This document shows, piece by piece, positions 8,901 through 16,319 of a DNA stretch of 64,000 nt (positions are counted from its first letter, which is position 1; every line of letters starts with the position of its first letter). A program made the position numbers and the translations under genes. Source of the stretch: CAWBOY01 sp963790585 (lineage in GTDB: Bacteria; Planctomycetota; Planctomycetia; Gemmatales; Gemmataceae); contig CAWBOY010000008.1 of assembly GCA_963790585.1 (NCBI GenBank), forward strand, positions 62,001 to 126,000, given 5' to 3'. The notes under the pieces are model-generated. The model saw only the letters and a program-made list of their open reading frames with translations, was not told the DNA's origin and ran no database searches.

Positions 8901-9674
8901 ATGGACCTAAAGTTGACCACTAACGTCGGGATCGTCACCGGCGCCAGCCGTGGCATTGGCCGGGCCATCGCGCAAACGCTCGCCGCCGAGGGGATGCAGC
9001 TTACCTTGGTAGCCCGTTCGCGCGAGCTCCTCGAAGAATTGGCTCGCTCCCTGCCAACAGCGAGTCTCGTCCAGGCGGTGGATCTGCGTGACCCAGCAGC
9101 TCCAGACGCCGTAGTAGCTGCAACGGTCCAGCATTTCGCACGGCTTGATCTGCTCGTCAACAACGCCGGCGCGACGACTCGTGGCGGCTTCCTCACCTTG
9201 ACGGAAACAGAGTGGCAAGACGGTTTCGCCCTCAAGTTCTTCGGCGCCATGCGCTGTTGCCGGGCAGCTTGGAGTCACCTCCAGAAAACGCAAGGATCCA
9301 TCGTCAATATCGTCGGCATCGGTGGCCGCACTGGCTCGGCTGAGTTCGCCATCGGTGGGGCGGTCAACGCCGCTTTGCTCAATCTCACAAAGGCGCTGGC
9401 GGATCGTGGGGTTGTAGATGGAGTTCGTGTGAATGCAATTAACCCTGGAGCGATCTTGACGGATCGATTGCACGGACGCATCAAAAAACTGGCGACTGAC
9501 AAGGGTCTAGAATTAGATGGTGCCGCTACCGAATTGGCGCATTCCATGAAAGTGACCCGCTTCGGCGACCCAGCCGAAATTGCGGCAGCGGTTGCATTTC
9601 TCGCATCGCGGGTTGCGGGATATTGTCAGGGGTCGATCTTGGATATTGATGGTGGGCAGACACGGACGCTTTGA
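8901..9674 (+). CDS. SDR-fold protein with degenerate active site
   Basis: A 257-residue Rossmann protein of the short-chain dehydrogenase/reductase family. The cofactor loop VTGASRGIGRAIA and the NNAGATTRGG motif are intact, and the end CQGSILDIDGGQTRTL is typical. The catalytic region is not: where family members have Ser and Tyr-x3-Lys, this protein reads VNIVGIGGRTGSAEFAIGG and AVNAALLNLTK. By alignment by eye the Ser, Tyr and Lys are all replaced (Lys by Asn). It may bind NAD(P) without normal oxidoreductase chemistry. ATG 8901 is chosen because the earlier in-frame residues overlap the end of the previous gene's region and are unlike the family. The PP2C gene starts 30 bases downstream. 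Confidence 0.85.
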   Translation: MDLKLTTNVGIVTGASRGIGRAIAQTLAAEGMQLTLVARSRELLEELARSLPTASLVQAVDLRDPAAPDAVVAATVQHFARLDLLVNNAGATTRGGFLTLTETEWQDGFALKFFGAMRCCRAAWSHLQKTQGSIVNIVGIGGRTGSAEFAIGGAVNAALLNLTKALADRGVVDGVRVNAINPGAILTDRLHGRIKKLATDKGLELDGAATELAHSMKVTRFGDPAEIAAAVAFLASRVAGYCQGSILDIDGGQTRTL

Positions 9675-9704
9675 AGCCGAAGCCTTGGATAATGGAGTCG
9701 CTTC

Positions 9705-10349
9705 ATGGTACAAGTAGCGTCCTTTTCGGAAGTAGGCGGACACTCAGTTAATGAAGACGTCTTCGCCGTCCAGCCGCACCTCAGCAAACCCGATCTATGG
9801 ATCTGTTTTCTGGCTGATGGTCAGGGAGGGCAACCTGGCGGCCGAGCGGCCGCTGGACGCGCGTGCCAAACTGCTTTGGATGCCGCGATCCGATGTCCCA
9901 CTGAACAATTGATTGACCCACGGAGTTGGTCAGACATTCTACGTCTGGCCGACAGCGCAGTCCAAACCGACACTACTGCGGGATTCACGACTCTGATCGG
10001 ATTTGGCGTATCTCACCAGCGTGTGGTGGGAGCTTCCTGCGGCGATAGCGCCGTGATGCTCCTGAATGGAAGCGAGATCATCGATTTGACTTCGAAGAAG
10101 CGAAAGAATCCGCCGATAGGCTCCGGCGCTGCCGTGCCTATCTCGTTCAGTGCGCCGCTGACTTTACCTTGGAAAATCCTAGCAATGTCGGATGGCGTCT
10201 GGAAGTACGTGGGGTTCGAACGCATTGAGGATAGCGCAAGCCGTCTGAGCGGTGCGGAGCTCTTGACGGACCTGCAGCAGGTGGCCCGTCTTCCTGGAAA
10301 CGGGAAATTCCAGGATGATTTCACGGTGGTTGTGCTGGAGGAAGATTGA
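9705..10349 (+). CDS. PP2C-family protein serine/threonine phosphatase
   Basis: 214 residues covering a minimal PPM/PP2C domain. The metal-binding motifs appear in order: NEDVF near residue 18, LADGQGG near 38, GDSAVM in the middle, AMSDGVWKY, and the closing DDFTVVVLEED. PP2C enzymes remove phosphate from Ser/Thr using two metal ions and usually act in the cytosol against kinase signalling. There is no signal peptide or membrane segment. GGAG lies 8 bases before the ATG. It stands between the degenerate SDR and the methylase gene, and there is no kinase next to it. Whether it belongs with the SDR, the restriction system or neither cannot be decided here. Confidence 0.88.
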   Translation: MVQVASFSEVGGHSVNEDVFAVQPHLSKPDLWICFLADGQGGQPGGRAAAGRACQTALDAAIRCPTEQLIDPRSWSDILRLADSAVQTDTTAGFTTLIGFGVSHQRVVGASCGDSAVMLLNGSEIIDLTSKKRKNPPIGSGAAVPISFSAPLTLPWKILAMSDGVWKYVGFERIEDSASRLSGAELLTDLQQVARLPGNGKFQDDFTVVVLEED

Positions 10350-10425
10350 TGGTTCCTGCAGACCAAGAGCCAGGTCCAATTCTTGAATCGACGTTTCATC
10401 AGGCAGTCCTAGACTTCAAAAACTC

Positions 10426-10461
10426 TTGACTTTACAAGTCATGAACACTATAAGTAGCATC
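10426..10461 (+). promoter_or_regulatory. predicted sigma-70 promoter of the methylase gene (leaderless)
   Basis: TTGACT at 10426-10431 and TATAAG at 10449-10454 are separated by 17 bases. The expected transcript start is at about 10461, immediately at the ATG at 10462. The mRNA would therefore be leaderless, which is common for restriction-system genes under C-protein control. Confidence 0.65.
10427..10455. promoter_or_regulatory. predicted C-protein operator overlapping the methylase promoter
   Basis: GACTTTACAAGTC (10428-10440) is palindromic and overlaps the -35 box. The minus-strand sequence ACTTATAGTGTTCATGACTT (10436-10455) covers the -10 box and closely matches the site in front of the controller gene. 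The GACT...AGTC and ACTTATAG patterns fit known C-boxes. Occupancy here would block the methylase promoter. Confidence 0.65.
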
Positions 10462-11313
10462 ATGCAAAAAGATCTTCTTCTTTCCGATGAACTCAATGAT
10501 CTGCTTGGGAGCCCCTACAGCGCTGGCGAAGGCTACGCTATTTACTGCGCCGATTGCCTCCCGATTTTGCGAAAAATGCCGCCTGACATCGTGTCGCTCA
10601 TTGTTACGAGTCCACCGTACAACATCGGTAAAGAGTATGAGAAGCCCTTACCTCTCGATGAATTTCTGGATTGGTGCGGGCACTGGATGCGGGAACTCTA
10701 CCGGATTACGCGGCCAGATGGAGCCTTCTGGCTCAATGTTGGATATGTTGAATTGGCGGGACGAGCGAAAGCGCTACCGCTACCTTACCTGCTTTGGGAC
10801 AGGTCTCCGTTCTATTTAATTCAAGAAATTGTGTGGAATTATGGTGCGGGAGTAGCAGCGCGAAAGTCACTATCGCCCAGGAACGAGAAGCTCCTTTGGT
10901 ATGTCAAGGACCCAGAGAATTACACATTCCACCTAGATCTCATCCGTGATCCGGACGTGAAGTACCCGCACCAGAAAAAGAACGGCAAACTAAGGTGCAA
11001 TACCATTGGAAAGAACCCATCGGATGTGTGGCAGGTTGCCAAAGTAACTTCAGGCGCAGACCGTGCCTCGCCTGAAAGAACATGCCACCCCGCTCAATTT
11101 CCCTTGGATCTCGTAAACCGCGCCGTGATCGGCTTTTCAAACCTAGGAGAACTTGTACTCGATCCCTTCATGGGGTCTGGTACTATGGCTGTTTCCTGCC
11201 TCCAACAGGGTCGGAGATTTCTGGGGATCGAAATCAAACCCGAATATTGTGCGATTGCGACAAGACGAGTCGAAGCTTATCTTGCCGAACGACGAGCGCG
11301 GCTTTTCAATTAA
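10462..11313 (+). CDS. type II DNA methyltransferase, beta-class, probable N4-cytosine
   Basis: The catalytic motif TSPPYNIGKEYEKPL comes early (about residue 51), and the AdoMet-binding motif DPFMGSGTMAVSCLQQGRRFLGIE is near the C-terminus. This is the beta-class order. The SPPY form is typical of N4-cytosine methylases. The recognition region lies between them, with KSLSPRNEKLLWYVKD and PSDVWQVAKV. The frame opens at 10426, but the predicted promoter overlaps that part, so ATG 10462 (MQKDLLLSDELNDLL) is chosen. It protects host DNA from the endonuclease encoded on the opposite strand; the two genes end tail to tail and overlap by 4 bases. Confidence 0.9.
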   Translation: MQKDLLLSDELNDLLGSPYSAGEGYAIYCADCLPILRKMPPDIVSLIVTSPPYNIGKEYEKPLPLDEFLDWCGHWMRELYRITRPDGAFWLNVGYVELAGRAKALPLPYLLWDRSPFYLIQEIVWNYGAGVAARKSLSPRNEKLLWYVKDPENYTFHLDLIRDPDVKYPHQKKNGKLRCNTIGKNPSDVWQVAKVTSGADRASPERTCHPAQFPLDLVNRAVIGFSNLGELVLDPFMGSGTMAVSCLQQGRRFLGIEIKPEYCAIATRRVEAYLAERRARLFN

Positions 11314-12086
11314 GGAGTCGAGTCCTCCCTACATTCATCCAGGAACCGTTGATTCTTTTGCTTGATACGGGCGAGACGATTAGGAAGTTTTTCTTCAATG
11401 CGAATGAGATCGCCAATGGTAGTGATTCCAAGTAGGGCGAATTGCTTGGAGGTAGATGGTCCAACGCTATCCAGTAGCGAAACGGGGCCATGTTGTCGAT
11501 AGGCTCCTGGTATGGCAATAAGCTTATAGTTATACACCGCCGGCCTTAAGCCAGCCATCTGCCCCGAGGGCGCTCCTTGAGGATCCCAGTCGGCGGCGTC
11601 AATCCAGCCGAACCGGACAAGAGTCAATGTTTGATTGAAAAAGTTGACAGTGATGTAGAATCCAGATTTTTCTTTCTTGGGCGCAATGTCCGCTTCGGGC
11701 TTTTGGCCGTAGCTCCGGTTGCCGAAGACCTTAAACCCCTGTTGGCCCGAGGTCTTTATTTCGATTGAGAACGCTGGATCAGGTATGTAGACAAGATCTT
11801 TGTCTTCTTTCGACAAATTCCCACGCCATAGAGTAGGGGCGCGGCGCTCAAGCTCTCGGGAGAATAGCACTTCAAAGAAGTAGCCGACAATTGATGCGGG
11901 TACGCGCAGGTCAGAGAGTTTTACGGAGATCGAACCAGTACCGACGGTGGTTTGCCACAGCGTTGCCCAAGCCGTAGTCGCCACATCCAAGAGTACATTC
12001 CGTTTGAGCGGATGGCTGTCGACCAACTGTTTTGTAATGCTGAGCCACGAGGATTCCGGCTTCTCAAAGTAGGGACGGGTGTTCAT
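11310..12086 (-). CDS. type II restriction endonuclease, ScaI-like
   Basis: 258 residues. A PD-(D/E)xK-type site is visible as IPDPAFSIEIKTSG near residue 106: the Asp and the Glu-x-Lys pair are correctly spaced. The protein resembles the ScaI restriction endonuclease family as I remember it (ScaI cuts AGTACT and is paired with an N4-cytosine methylase). The C-terminal LLGITTIGDLIRIEEKLPNRLARI looks like a helix-hairpin-helix-type tail. Its start codon overlaps the controller gene stop by 4 bases (ATGA), implying translational coupling. It converges on the methylase gene. Function is well supported by context; the specificity is inference. Confidence 0.82.
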   Translation of the reverse strand: MNTRPYFEKPESSWLSITKQLVDSHPLKRNVLLDVATTAWATLWQTTVGTGSISVKLSDLRVPASIVGYFFEVLFSRELERRAPTLWRGNLSKEDKDLVYIPDPAFSIEIKTSGQQGFKVFGNRSYGQKPEADIAPKKEKSGFYITVNFFNQTLTLVRFGWIDAADWDPQGAPSGQMAGLRPAVYNYKLIAIPGAYRQHGPVSLLDSVGPSTSKQFALLGITTIGDLIRIEEKLPNRLARIKQKNQRFLDECREDSTP

Positions 12087-12307
12087 GATCCGTCAGGCCC
12101 ACCGAACAGGTCGCGCGGATGAACGCCGAGAGCTTCCGCGAGCCGGAAGATGTTTTTAAGACATATGTTTCGTTCGCCGCGCTCGATACCGCCCATATAC
12201 GTGCGGTGTATACCAGCTTTTGCCGCGAGCGCTTCTTGGCTCAATCCAGTTTGCTCGCGCAAGCCTCGTATCCGCTCACCAAACTGTCTCAAAGGGGTAT
12301 CGCGCAT
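12083..12307 (-). CDS. restriction-system controller protein (XRE-type C protein)
   Basis: A 74-residue protein consisting of one helix-turn-helix domain: FGERIRGLREQTGLSQEALA, then AGIHRTYMGGIERGERN and LFRLAEALGV-like helices. Size, fold and position in front of the endonuclease gene match C proteins, which dimerise on C-boxes. They activate their own operon and repress the methylase. No Shine-Dalgarno is visible before ATG 12307, and a weak -10 box lies just upstream, so the transcript may be leaderless. Translation of the endonuclease is coupled through the ATGA overlap. Confidence 0.88.
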   Translation of the reverse strand: MRDTPLRQFGERIRGLREQTGLSQEALAAKAGIHRTYMGGIERGERNICLKNIFRLAEALGVHPRDLFGGPDGS

Positions 12308-12315
12308 CGAGATTC

Positions 12316-12356
12316 AGTCTGAGCAAATGAACACAATGAGTCTACACCCTATAAGT
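12316..12356 (-). promoter_or_regulatory. predicted C-box operator and promoter of the controller/endonuclease operon
   Basis: On the minus strand ACTTATAGGGTGTAGACTCA (12337-12356) matches the methylase operator closely; the flanking TGCT is also shared. It covers and lies upstream of a weak -35 box, TAGACT (12339-12344), which is 17 bases from a -10-like CAGACT (12316-12321). The placement upstream of a poor promoter fits activation by the C protein. Confidence 0.6.
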
Positions 12357-12395
12357 AGCAATCGGCTCTATGGATGCCGGTCGTGGATAGCGTCC

Positions 12396-13409
12396 TCATT
12401 TTATTGTTTCATTAGCATTCTCTCGATCTCCTCCACCCCCGCCGTCCCCGTCGTTCCCAGCTGGTGTATAACAATCGATGCCGCCGCGTTCGCTCGGGTG
12501 AGGGCCTCGCGCAAGGTTCGCGCCGGACGCGAGGGCCGCGGTCAAATTCGCGGTAACGGCGTCACCGGCGCCGACAATGTCGATGGGGCCGCGTAGCGGA
12601 AGGCAGGGTACATGTTCGACTTCGCCCTGCGGCGTCGCACCGAGGATGCCCAGCTCCGAGAGGGTCACGAACACGGTGCGGCCGTTGCGGTGCGCCAGCT
12701 GTTGAGCGGCGGCGCGGATCGCCCTCATATCGAGGTCTTTTTTCTCATCCATCAATTTCTGGAGTTCCGCCCGGTTCATCTTGTAATTCAAGGGTGGGAA
12801 CTCGCTCAGGCCACGGCGGCTATCGGCGAGGATCGGCATGTTCGGTCGGCGTTGCGCCATTGAGCTGACGGCGTACCGCACTTTGCGCGTCACCACGCCC
12901 GTTTCCGCTACATCCACTTGATCGAGGACGATGAAGGCGTCTACTTGATCGATCAGGAATCGGATCGACGCCACCAATGTTGCCTGTACCGCCTCCGGCG
13001 TCGGCGTCCAGTTTTTGCTGTCGAGGCGGTCGAGTTCTTCAGGCGGTTGATTTGGATGGATGACCAGTGGTTTGCCATAGGTGAAGGTTTGGCGCTCGTC
13101 GGTGACGAGAAAATGATCGAGGCGGAGACCCGGCAGCGCCGCCAGCGCGCGGCGTAACTCGAAGCCTTCACCGTCATCGCCGGCGAAGCCTACGGCATGG
13201 ATGGTGCCGATGCCGAGAGCTACCAGATTATTGACGATCGTGCCGGCAGCGCCCGGTTGACTGCGAACGCGGATGACGTTGTGGACGGGTCGGCCCGTCT
13301 CGATGGAGCGCTCCTGCCGAGCCGGGTCGATCTCGAAATAGCGATCGAGGCAGAAATCGCCGATGACTGCCAGCCGTAAGCCAGCGTAGCGTTCCGCGAG
13401 AGGACTCAT
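12396..13409 (-). CDS. PfkB-family sugar kinase (RfaE/HldE-like), C-terminus frameshifted
   Basis: About 337 residues as read. N-terminal LRLAVIGDFCLDRYFEIDP and PGAAGTIVNNLVALG resemble the heptose-kinase branch of the ribokinase/PfkB fold, and the catalytic DIVGAGDAVTANL motif is intact. After ASGANL the frame drifts into low-complexity Gly/Asp. The adjacent frame continues with family-like EALTRANAAASIVIHQLG and GVEEIERMLMKQ and stops at 12401. One extra base at about 12505-12513 explains this. The kinase phosphorylates a sugar or sugar phosphate with ATP; the substrate is unknown. Its ATG overlaps the stop of the upstream gene by 4 bases, so the two are translationally coupled. Confidence 0.85.
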   Translation of the reverse strand: MSPLAERYAGLRLAVIGDFCLDRYFEIDPARQERSIETGRPVHNVIRVRSQPGAAGTIVNNLVALGIGTIHAVGFAGDDGEGFELRRALAALPGLRLDHFLVTDERQTFTYGKPLVIHPNQPPEELDRLDSKNWTPTPEAVQATLVASIRFLIDQVDAFIVLDQVDVAETGVVTRKVRYAVSSMAQRRPNMPILADSRRGLSEFPPLNYKMNRAELQKLMDEKKDLDMRAIRAAAQQLAHRNGRTVFVTLSELGILGATPQGEVEHVPCLPLRGPIDIVGAGDAVTANLTAALASGANLARGPHPSERGGIDCYTPAGNDGDGGGGGDRENANETIK

Positions 13410-14509
13410 AGCCGTTGTAACTCGTGATAAAGATGATGGAGGAATTGGAGATTGTCACATTGGGTGTAGTGTAGGGCGCCGCCCATGCGCGCGAAGCTCT
13501 TGCAGAAACGGAGATAGTAGGCGGGGTTGGTTTTCGGCGGCTCGCCTGTAGTCCAATCCCATCGCCCTCCATCTTGGAGGTCCACCACGAAAATGTAATG
13601 TCCTTCGACGATGTTGCGCTTGTCCTGGAGGCGGAGATTGTTAACGCAACTGAGGCTCTTTTCAAAAACCTGTGGCCCCATGATGGCGGAGCCGATCGAC
13701 AGCACCACGCCGCCGTCGAGCGTTTCGACCGCGGAGCCAAATAGCCGAAAATCGACGGCGGCGGCCCGGCCAATGACAGCGCCATTGAACATCGGGTGGT
13801 TGGCAATGATGTCGTAACCAATGCCGGGATGAACGCTCATGGGTACATGATGTCGAAACGCCTGAGCGAGAATGGAGGCCTGTTTCCAGGCATGATGATA
13901 CGAATGACGCCCGGCTGTCAGTCCATGTGTCTGCATGGCCAGCAGGAGGTCGGCTCGCGCTGGCGTCATGGGATCGTTGGGGTCGGCGACGATCGAGCGA
14001 CGCAGGTCGGCAGGCTCGGGAAGGTCGACGCCATCCTCAGCGATGAGCCGCGCCAGAGCATTCCCGTAACCTTCACCACGCAGCCCGCCTGCCAAGAGGG
14101 CGAGATGGATGCAGCGGCCGGTCTCGTCCCAGGTGCCGAAAGTCCCCGTGGCGACGCCATCGCGGACGCTCTCGGTCGATCGGCCGATCCAGGCGTATTC
14201 CCAGTCGTGGATCGTACCCGCGCCGTTGGTAGCCAGGTGCGACAGCCAACCTTGGGCCATCAGCCGTTCGAGGATTAGCGCAGCGCCATTGCGTAACAGA
14301 TGGGCCCCGTAAATGAGCATGATCCCGGCGTGACGACGCTTGGCATTCGCCATGGCCTGGGCGCACGCGCGGATTGACGCGGCGGTTTCGGCGGGTAGCG
14401 GCAACGGTGTTTTGTCGGGGTCGACGAGAATGTCTTCGACTTGCGTTAGACTACGGCGCGAGGCGAGAGGGAAAACTTTCAGGCGGGTGAGGTCGAGGGG
14501 AGCTGGCAT
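13406..14509 (-). CDS. deoxyhypusine-synthase-like protein
   Basis: 367 residues. Motifs such as IMLIYGAHLLRNGAALI, LATNGAGTIHDWEYA, GTFGTWDETGR, VHPGIGYDIIANHP and GSAIMGPQVFEKSL match, from memory, a bacterial family related to deoxyhypusine synthase, an NAD-binding fold. Genuine deoxyhypusine synthase modifies eIF5A, which bacteria lack, so another substrate, perhaps a polyamine or a sugar-derived compound, is likely. No membrane segment. It is coupled to the PfkB kinase, which begins in its last codons, and an HAD phosphatase and a glycosyltransferase-like gene lie on the same strand nearby. Confidence 0.65.
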   Translation of the reverse strand: MPAPLDLTRLKVFPLASRRSLTQVEDILVDPDKTPLPLPAETAASIRACAQAMANAKRRHAGIMLIYGAHLLRNGAALILERLMAQGWLSHLATNGAGTIHDWEYAWIGRSTESVRDGVATGTFGTWDETGRCIHLALLAGGLRGEGYGNALARLIAEDGVDLPEPADLRRSIVADPNDPMTPARADLLLAMQTHGLTAGRHSYHHAWKQASILAQAFRHHVPMSVHPGIGYDIIANHPMFNGAVIGRAAAVDFRLFGSAVETLDGGVVLSIGSAIMGPQVFEKSLSCVNNLRLQDKRNIVEGHYIFVVDLQDGGRWDWTTGEPPKTNPAYYLRFCKSFARMGGALHYTQCDNLQFLHHLYHELQRL

Positions 14510-14548
14510 GGGTGATTGACTCGTGGATCCTTCCCAATCGAAAGCGTG

Positions 14549-14911
14549 TTATTGCCACACATTTAAGATGGTATATTCGTTCGTGATTTGAACTTCGGCA
14601 CGTTCGAGATTCCTGATCGCGTGAACGATGTCGTGAGGCTGCATATTCCGTTTCTCGGCGTTATCGCGACGAATGACGAGAATGCCGGGATGAGACCCCA
14701 CCGCGACTTTTATGAGGTTATCAAGATCTTCATAATCCTTATAATTGCGACTCAATAGAATCCTCGACTCGCGGATGGCAAATGCAAGATGAAGAGCGTC
14801 GGAGTGACCCGACAACCCCGCGTCAGCCGGTATCCGCACGTCATGGCCTGCCTTTCGCAAGGCTTTAACAAGCGCATCACCGCAAATGTCATCGTCGAGA
14901 TATAGCCTCAT
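14549..14911 (-). CDS. DUF5615 PIN-like protein (putative toxin)
   Basis: 120 residues beginning MRLYLDDDICGDALVKALRKAGHDV, with HSDALHLAFAIRESRILLSRNYKDYEDL following. This is the DUF5615 PIN-like pattern of spaced acidic residues for a metal-dependent nuclease. Its ATG overlaps the stop of the DUF433 gene by 4 bases, giving the usual two-gene toxin-antitoxin arrangement. RNase activity is inferred from the fold only. Confidence 0.82.
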   Translation of the reverse strand: MRLYLDDDICGDALVKALRKAGHDVRIPADAGLSGHSDALHLAFAIRESRILLSRNYKDYEDLDNLIKVAVGSHPGILVIRRDNAEKRNMQPHDIVHAIRNLERAEVQITNEYTILNVWQ

Positions 14912-15264
14912 GGCTTCTGCTCGACCTGCTTCCTTGCCGCGATCGGAAGACCGCCGCCGCGATTCTGATAGGGGTAAACATTCATCCCGGCTGCTTCAAT
15001 GCTCTCCTCCTCGCGGCGATGGTCTTCACGGATTTCGGGCGGGTCAGCCTTACAATACTCGATCGCTTCGATCACGGCTTCGAGAGGAAGGCTCAGATCT
15101 GACGCCACCTCCTCGGGTGTCAGATACTCAGACGGTTCTCTCCCATCAACCGCGTTACCGTAAACAATCTCCGCGCGGATACGAGTGCCTTTCACGTAGA
15201 GCTGCTGGTAAAAGGATCCAGGGCGCCGCTCTAGATATTTCCACGCGCGTGTTGGTTCGCTCAT
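14908..15264 (-). CDS. DUF433-type protein (putative antitoxin partner)
   Basis: 118 residues. The core LERRPGSFYQQLYVKGTRIRAEIVYG, YLTPEEVASDLSLPLEAVIEAIEYCKAD is the DUF433 layout: a strand pair followed by a helix-turn-helix-like segment. Members commonly sit next to DUF5615 proteins and are thought to be their antitoxins. A GGAGGG lies shortly before the ATG. The pair sits between sugar-metabolism genes on the same strand. Confidence 0.8.
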   Translation of the reverse strand: MSEPTRAWKYLERRPGSFYQQLYVKGTRIRAEIVYGNAVDGREPSEYLTPEEVASDLSLPLEAVIEAIEYCKADPPEIREDHRREEESIEAAGMNVYPYQNRGGGLPIAARKQVEQKP

Positions 15265-15337
15265 TGTTGAGCCCTCCTTATACGAGAGATTCTAGCTGGT
15301 TATTGGATGGGGGTATAGGGTGGCAGTTCTGGAGGTG

Positions 15338-15366
15338 CACCCCCGGCAAGCCGGGGGCTAAATAAA
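15338..15366. repeat. CCCCCGGCAAGCCGGGGG palindrome, copy 1
   Basis: An 18-base perfect palindrome followed by CTAAATAAA. Similar elements, each followed by a TATATAA-like tail, occur at 48946-48975, 53231-53296 (two) and 57037-57065, always just after or between genes. It may act as a terminator-like hairpin after the HAD gene. Confidence 0.8.
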
Positions 15367-15370
15367 TGGG

Positions 15371-16220
15371 TCATGACTCGCCGAAAAGGGTAGCGAGCAG
15401 GGGTTTGGCGTCGCGGTAGTCGGGGATGACGATGTCGGCGCCGACGCCGAGAAGGCGCTGGCGACTTCCAGGCGTCGATGCGGCCGGAGCCGTTGTTGGC
15501 TTCGTCGCTGGCGACGGCTACGGCCAGGCCGCCGACTTCTTTGGTGTTTTGGATTTCAACATAGCCGTCGCCGAAGGCGAGGAGCTTGGCGCCGGCGATC
15601 TGATTTTCGGCGAGGATGCGATCGATGACGAGCTTCTTGGAAAAGTTTTGGTAATCGTCGCGCGCGCCGTAGATACGTGGCCCGAAAAAGCGGGTGACGC
15701 CCAGGAGTTCCGCCTCTTCGCGGACGAACACTTCATCAGTGCCGCTGGCGAGATAGAGCGTCAGCCCGCGCGCCTGGAGCTGCGTGAGCAAATCCAATGA
15801 GCCGTGCAAGAGATGGCGCTCCGGCAGCGCGCCGGCTTTGAGAGAATTCGTGCGATCGGCGATACGTAGCTGGAGCCGACGCAAGTATTCATGTTTGTAC
15901 CAGAGCGGCTCCTTCGGTTGGCCGCCGCGCTCGCGGATGCGATCGGCCAACTGGATCATCTGATAGATCGTCTGCTTGCCATTCAGGCGCATGATGTCGT
16001 CAAGCAATAACTTGTGTAACTCGGCTTCGGATTCATCGGCCCGTCGTGGCACCATCTCGACGAACATTGGCACCATGACCTCTGGCCAACCTTCGCGGAT
16101 GAGGGAGAGCGTCCCGTCAAAATCGAAGAGGACATGGGTGATGCCAGGGCGCGGCTGGAAGTGCGCGGCGAATTCGACGAGGCCTTGGAAGTTTCCTTGC
16201 GGAATATTTGCGGAAATCAT
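15371..16220 (-). CDS. HAD-family phosphatase, frame-disrupted near the C-terminus
   Basis: About 283 residues in the restored frame. It has motif I (VLFDFDGTLSLIREGW), a helical cap, motif II-like YLASGTDE, a conserved Lys region (SKKLVIDRIL) and motif IV LLAFGDGYVEI. After RIDAWK the frame changes at about 15465-15472. The alternative frame reads RQRLLGVGADIVIPDYRDAK and ends FGES at 15371, as expected for an HAD protein. Without correction the protein runs on into the repeat to 15300. HAD enzymes dephosphorylate small metabolites through an aspartyl intermediate. Its closeness to the PfkB kinase and the deoxyhypusine-synthase-like gene suggests a shared sugar pathway. Confidence 0.82.
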
Positions 16221-16319
16221 GGATAACTCAATCGAGTACGAGAGATCGAGGGATTAGGTACATTTAAGGAAAAAACCAGTAAATACAAATACCCTTCGCT
16301 TACCTTCAGGCTTGGATGT

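Noticed and set aside
10426..11313. Methylase start at 10426 or 10441
   Set aside because: Both codons lie inside the near-consensus promoter and operator; the ATG at 10462 fits the predicted transcript start.
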